Below the pieces are notes generated by a model. It searched no databases and had not been told where the DNA came from. It saw only the letters and a list, made by a program, of their open reading frames with translations. 36,372 nt of DNA from positions 1 to 36,372 of the forward strand of contig JAPKAM010000017.1 in assembly GCA_028825265.1 (NCBI GenBank). The letters are read 5' to 3'. The translations under genes were made by a program, and so were the position numbers. Below, one piece after another: positions 34,801 through 36,372 of the stretch. The stretch's first letter is position 1, and each line of letters begins with the position of its first letter. Source of the DNA: Planctomycetota bacterium. Its GTDB lineage: Bacteria; Planctomycetota; UBA8108; UBA1146.

Positions 34801-35603
34801 CACCCGGTGGCTCCACGAAGGAACACATTGGCGCCCAGGCCAGATGGCAATAACAACCGCGCTTGCCCGGCCGATTGATCAAGACTGATCGATGTTCCCG
34901 AGCCTATCGCGAGGGGGTGAGTCCCATCCAGAAGCCACTGATTGGTGGCAATCCCCTGGTACTGGTAGGTCAACACTTCTGACGCTGCTGGAGCCGTAAC
35001 ACTGGCAAGACTACCGCTCAGCGCAACGGAGGTTCCGAATCCAGAACCGAGGGCTCCAGTGACCGTTCCCGAAGAAATCCAGCTGGAGGCTCCGGTGCCG
35101 TCAAAGACTCTTGTGTAGAAGTAGACCTCGTCAGTCGTTGCAGCCCCGACGATCGATAGATCTCCGGAGTGATCCAGCACCGATCCCCAGGTCGGATCTA
35201 ATAGCCCAACACCTACACCCGAGATGAAACTGGTCTGGTTCCAGCTGATTCCATCGAAGGAATGGAACTGTACCTCGCCCTCGAGGCCGACCACCAGGTC
35301 GTTCCCCTCGAGAGAGATCGACCCCAGAGTGGCACCCAGCAAATCGATGGACTGGTGGGTGAGCCAAACTCCGGTGTCCCGGTTGAGCATTTCGATGGTA
35401 ATTCCATCGCTGATTGCAACCCAGTTGCCATCCATCTCCACATGAGTGTCGACCAAGGAACTGCCCATCGGCTCGGCATCGATGACACATTGCCCCGGAG
35501 CGACATTGACGATTCCCATCGCCATCACCGCCACCAAACTCCACCAACGGATGACCGAGATCCGCTGCAGAATACCCATCCGGGCTATTGATTCATGAGA
35601 CAT
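28578..35603 (-). CDS. Giant secreted FG-GAP-like / DCNxNG / 22xHYR protein with C-terminal dockerin-like module
   Basis: 2,341 residues. A signal peptide with a long charged n-region (hydrophobic WWSLVAVMAMGIVNVA, cleavage near APGQ) is followed by a propeller-like region (about 40-355; GNDLVVGLEGEV, GSGFGTSVALSGSLASV). Six Cys-bearing repeats of the DCNSNGVPDSCD kind come next, then 22 tandem HYR domains (about 475-2250). The end is a dockerin-like EF-hand pair (RGDANDDGTVDITDA, DALDDNDDGVVDISDA), a proline run GGPPPPPPFDQCG, then DPTEDSLICELYQNCP. Every HYR unit keeps two cysteines at fixed places. I infer an extracellular, calcium-binding adhesin or matrix protein. The ATG at 35603 is chosen because GGGGAGG lies 6 nt upstream; a frame from 35627 includes that site inside the coding region. 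It is a paralogue of the gene at 1-6403. Confidence 0.93.
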   Translation of the reverse strand: MSHESIARMGILQRISVIRWWSLVAVMAMGIVNVAPGQCVIDAEPMGSSLVDTHVEMDGNWVAISDGITIEMLNRDTGVWLTHQSIDLLGATLGSISLEGNDLVVGLEGEVQFHSFDGISWNQTSFISGVGVGLLDPTWGSVLDHSGDLSIVGAATTDEVYFYTRVFDGTGASSWISSGTVTGALGSGFGTSVALSGSLASVTAPAASEVLTYQYQGIATNQWLLDGTHPLAIGSGTSISLDQSAGQARLLLPSGLGANVFLRGATGWAPESSLIFTASTDATLELFGEHALVTTDCGLRLFARSATGWNSGFNIQTVDALNSCMVVPGGSIAQPMTLSGSSAMFASQSGTHFLGSLTFTDCNNNGVLDSCDLAVGIPDCDGNGIPDSCDFSTGLVDCNNNSILDPCEIAQGFALDCNSNGVPDSCDMATGGQDCNGNNLVDGCEIEAGDLADCNLNGIPDSCDALAGVLFDTTPPLIEGMPADITISIGSGQCESAASWISPTASDTCSLTNLSSSHNSGDLFSSGVTTVIYTATDEVGNVAELSFLVSVIEPDAPFFISVPGTINVASDPVNCSTAVNWSPPFALDTNGCSFPAITSDFQPGDAFQLGATTVTVIATDGSGNTAEASFIVNVIDISGPTIEQLPDMVVSTQPTTCLGAAFWAEPLVTDCSSFTLISTTPSPALVSFAGRTVTYSALDSAGNTSQMSFSIALIDDIPPTITGMPGNMTLLPALGTCGASLDWVLPVATDGCGVVGLVSTFEPPATFGVGSTTVTYTATDTRGNETIESFTVVVLDNDFPVFTSAPGTTEVITSETECDAAVTWVEPVAVDCTSVTMTSSHVSGSIFPIGVHQVTYTATDQLGKATTIAFAVSVVDGTAPILVGAPADMTIHTNPTECTAIATWPSPTASDSCSPATLTTNVEPGTALPVGVTAVTYTVTDEALNSILHTFFVTVVDAAAPEFDITMADVQSGTSLGICSAQVFWIEPVISDDCSVPSVVKSHPSGAFFDLGTTTVTYTATDGGGNSSSQSFAVTVTDTEAPGFFQMPADQIQVCLPGNCSAAVTWAHPLVLDHCEAVIFQVSHNPGDLFPLGDTVVTYTSSDSLLNQASQSFTVTVVDQEVPFFTSALPDIVLPIDAGLCAAFATWVDPTAEDLCGVVTLGSNHPSGTLFSTGTTPVIYTCTDESGNTSTLSFNVTVDDIESPQILTMPLSFAIGVVADSCTGIPTWTEPTVQDCDSATLISTHDSGAALPLGDTLVTYTATDLTGNQVSAAFTVTVTDGVSPQLISVPANLIAATQPGSCDAGVSWQEAIAVDHCSSVAISYDPPQGSIFQRGISVVTVTAIDAAFNSSSATFTVEILDQENPIQVAGPPAQVILANPTGACQVAGAWEIPAFADNCTTNLTVTSTHQLGDLLPIGETLVSYTCQDEALNQVVSSFSVLVVDTTPPSIDSMPLDVEVVTVLDSCEAVATWGLPQASDCSEFTMESDLASGATLGIGIHIVNFNFTDVHGNVASDSILVRILDGGNPLIHGALPEITIETGAGSCAVTAIWPEPTTTDCTASALESNYSSGSAFQVGTTTVVYTAIDSAGNQSSTSFDVTVLDATPPVIVTMPPGMTLSAPLGACQVVATWAEPEATDCVSSLFSSDFPSGSLFPIGTTPVTYTATDPVGNSSSASFTVTVLDVEAPQIDTIPASLTVDSTPGSCTGLASWEPATASDCSTISSIEPNHASGSAFSLGTTTVTYTATDVHGNSSSASFQVTVLDAEVPTITDVPASIVVDNLAGLCSAQATWLEPNFNDCSDALLTSDLPSGSSFPVGTTLVTYTAVDSSGNSSQASFEVLVVDVEAPFFVNVAAQLTFPTSPGQCVGVAIWDPAQAGDFCGIATATSSHPPGTEFPMGDSQVIHTATDESGNSSTMITQITIVDAEAPIMSGMPLDIILNAPTGQCESPVTWVAPSTTDCTAVTLVGSETPGALFPIGVQSVTYTAIDQQGNIAEQSFTITVLDVDGPTIADLPLDLLLSTDPGICGATASWIEATASDCSDLESLVSSTTNGSILAPGLTVVIYTATDVHGNSSQASFDIEVVDATGPVITELQQLVTINSSLGQCGASVFWPEPTVVDECGVDSIQSSAAVGSFFPVGESVVTYTAIDFNGNSTSAEMVVVVSDVESPQMVIFPDSIVVNPSPSTCTAAVIWAMIEAIDNCSDVIINTSLPSGAEFSVGVTEVLVTATDAAGNTTTNTFTVTVEECTSDFVRGDANDDGTVDITDAVVTIGYIFQGLQFTCLDALDDNDDGVVDISDAIYHFGVLFTGGPPPPPPFDQCGVDPTEDSLICELYQNCP
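28863..34191 (-). repeat. 22 tandem HYR domains, about 242 nt per unit
   Basis: I counted 22 units from D-T-T-P-P-L-I-E-G (N-terminal end) to the unit ending NTFTVTVEE just before the dockerin module. Each runs about 80 residues with a G-x-C, W-x-x-P, D-x-C, VTYTATDxxGN, F-x-V-T-V-x-D pattern. Three units carry one extra Cys. Units 14-17 look most alike. Confidence 0.9.
34200..34535 (-). repeat. Six DCNxNGxPDxC calcium-loop-like repeats
   Basis: On the minus strand: DCNNNGVLDSC, DCDGNGIPDSC, DCNNNSILDPC, DCNSNGVPDSC, DCNGNNLVDGC and DCNLNGIPDSC, spaced about 18-20 residues. These are the same motif as the 15-copy array in the left giant gene. Confidence 0.85.
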
Positions 35604-35609
35604 GGAAAA

Positions 35610-35616
35610 CCTCCCC
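35610..35616 (-). promoter_or_regulatory. Ribosome-binding site fixing the right giant-gene start
   Basis: GGGGAGG on the minus strand, 6 nt before the ATG at 35603. The two upstream in-frame ATGs (35627 and 35618) lie before this site and have none of their own. Confidence 0.75.
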
Positions 35617-35663
35617 ATACACTCCACCTGACCACTCGAAATAGAAACGCTGGCAGTACCAAA

Positions 35664-35692
35664 TGTATAGGATTGTTAGTCATTGACAATAA
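35664..35692 (-). promoter_or_regulatory. Candidate promoter of the right giant gene
   Basis: On the minus strand TTATTG (35687-35692), 17 nt, then TATACA (35664-35669), about 61 nt upstream of the ATG. The -35 is poor. It overlaps one arm of the inverted repeat TGACAA (35684-35689)...TTGTCA (35704-35709). Confidence 0.35.
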
Positions 35693-35709
35693 ACAAGTGG
35701 CGTTTGTCA
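35684..35709. promoter_or_regulatory. Inverted repeat TGACAA-N14-TTGTCA, possible operator
   Basis: A six-base dyad with 14-nt spacing overlaps the candidate -35 of the giant gene. Similar TTGTC-like hexads recur nearby on the plus strand (ATTGTT near 35673, AATGTCCC near 35721, ATTGTCCC near 35743, ATTGTCTC near 35752). It may be a regulator site; no regulator gene is in the window. Confidence 0.3.
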
Positions 35710-35866
35710 CTATTTCAAATAATGTCCCGATGGGGTCAGGATTGTCCCTATTGTCTCGATTCCGTCAGAGGATCGGCGGCGACTCTCGACCAGAGCCCTG
35801 CAAGAGGCTAGGCTGCGCCGCTTCACTCGGTGTAAGCACGACCTTCAGGTCAACTTTGAGACGAAT

Positions 35867-35940
35867 GTCCCCGTAGCTCAGCTGGATAGAGCATCGGATT
35901 CCTAATCCGGAGGTCGCAGGTTCGAATCCTGCCGGGGACG
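35867..35940 (+). tRNA. tRNA-Arg, anticodon CCT
   Basis: A 74-nt cloverleaf. The acceptor stem GTCCCCG pairs perfectly with CGGGGAC (35933-35939), with discriminator G at 35940. The D-arm contains TAGCTCAGCTGGATAGAGC. The anticodon stem TCGGA/TCCGG carries the loop TTCCTAA, giving anticodon CCT, which reads AGG. The T-arm is GCAGG-TTCGAAT-CCTGC. The 3' CCA is not encoded. A 6-bp inverted repeat CTGTCT/AGACAG (35941-35969) follows directly and may mark the transcript end. Confidence 0.95.
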
Positions 35941-36372
35941 CTGTCTCGACCGAAGCCAGCCTCAGACAGTCCGCCTCGAAAGCCCGTTGGCGAGAGACTC
36001 TAGCTCTGCTCCATAATCCCGACTCGCCTCCTTCTCCTGGCAGATTCGAGCCAGTGAAGCGAGAGCCTTGCAGGCGGGACTCTCCCCCAATCCTGAACTC
36101 GCTGGCGAAGTGGAAAACTTCTGATGTTCCCCGGTTCGTTGTGCAGGTCACCAGACCAGGTCTTTACACCAACCTCTTCATTGATTACGACAGGTGTCCA
36201 AGGCGTCCGATGTGTAGTCTTACGCTCTATCGATCTTCGATCTGTTGGCTTTGAACGCACCGTGCCGCAACTAGCAGTCACCCCGAATCGTCTCAAACGC
36301 GATCTTGTATGCAAGAAGCAACTGATATCGCGAGTGTGTCATCTCCGACCCTTGCAGCATCCCCAGGGTGGT
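35941..36372. other. 432-bp stretch right of the tRNA with no supported gene
   Basis: Only short frames without ribosome-binding sites or recognisable sequence are present on either strand. No copy of the tRNA 3' end was seen here that would mark an integrated element. I see nothing further in it. Confidence 0.5.

Noticed and set aside
35765-36151. 128-residue minus-strand frame containing AGFEPATSGLGIRCS
   Set aside because: This stretch is the reverse complement of the tRNA-Arg gene. The AGFEPAT...CSIQLSYG string is a well-known false protein from antisense tRNA.
36000-36314. Minus-strand frame of 104 residues near the right edge
   Set aside because: It begins at a TTG without a ribosome-binding site, has an in-frame stop just upstream near 36339-36341, and shows no recognisable sequence.

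Overview
The window looks like chromosomal DNA from a member of the Planctomycetota or a close PVC-group relative. Four things point there: a 1,109-residue PVC-type dehydrogenase/HEAT/cytochrome c fusion (25063-28392), C-terminal dockerin-like EF-hand modules followed by a Pro/Cys-rich tail, very large secreted proteins made of Cys-bearing DCNxNGxPDxC repeats and HYR domains, and a complete C5-type heme pathway. The assignment is inferred from gene content, not from a marker gene. No phage, transposase, CRISPR array or plasmid gene was recognised.

Layout. (1) 1-6403, minus: a giant secreted repeat protein of at least 2,134 codons that runs off the left edge. (2) 6404-6705: non-coding. (3) 6706-15889, minus: a compact run read in the order pckA, hemX-like, hemA, hemC, hemD, hemB, hemE, hemG/hemY-type oxidase and a small cupin. 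Most junctions overlap by 4-14 nt or are separated by 13-45 nt. (4) 16089-17428: a small unknown protein (minus) and a HAD phosphatase (plus), which converges on msrP. (5) 17428-21542, minus: msrP, a sialidase-like Asp-box protein and a gamma-glutamyltransferase, the last two overlapping. (6) 21709-22989, plus: hemL, the heme gene missing from the main operon. (7) 23082-24332, minus: a cohesin-like/dockerin-like secreted protein with a strong terminator. (8) 24333-25062: 730 bp non-coding. (9) 25063-28392, minus: the PVC dehydrogenase-cytochrome c, with a good promoter candidate. (10) 28578-35603, minus: a second giant HYR protein (2,341 aa), complete, ending in a dockerin-like module. (11) 35867-35940, plus: tRNA-Arg(CCT). 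No gene is supported from 35941 to the right edge.

How the genes work together. hemA and hemL make 5-aminolevulinate from glutamyl-tRNA. hemB, hemC, hemD and hemE carry it to coproporphyrinogen III, and the flavin oxidase acts near the end. Coproporphyrinogen decarboxylase (hemF/hemN), ferrochelatase and hemQ are not in the window. The heme feeds c-type cytochromes such as the one in region 9. The two giant proteins and the cohesin/dockerin-like protein are all exported. Two of them share the same C-terminal module and tail, and the third is cut off before its C-terminus. They look like parts of one surface or extracellular architecture, and that shared module is the most interesting signal here.

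Starts were re-chosen from Shine-Dalgarno position in many cases. Several genes use TTG or GTG.
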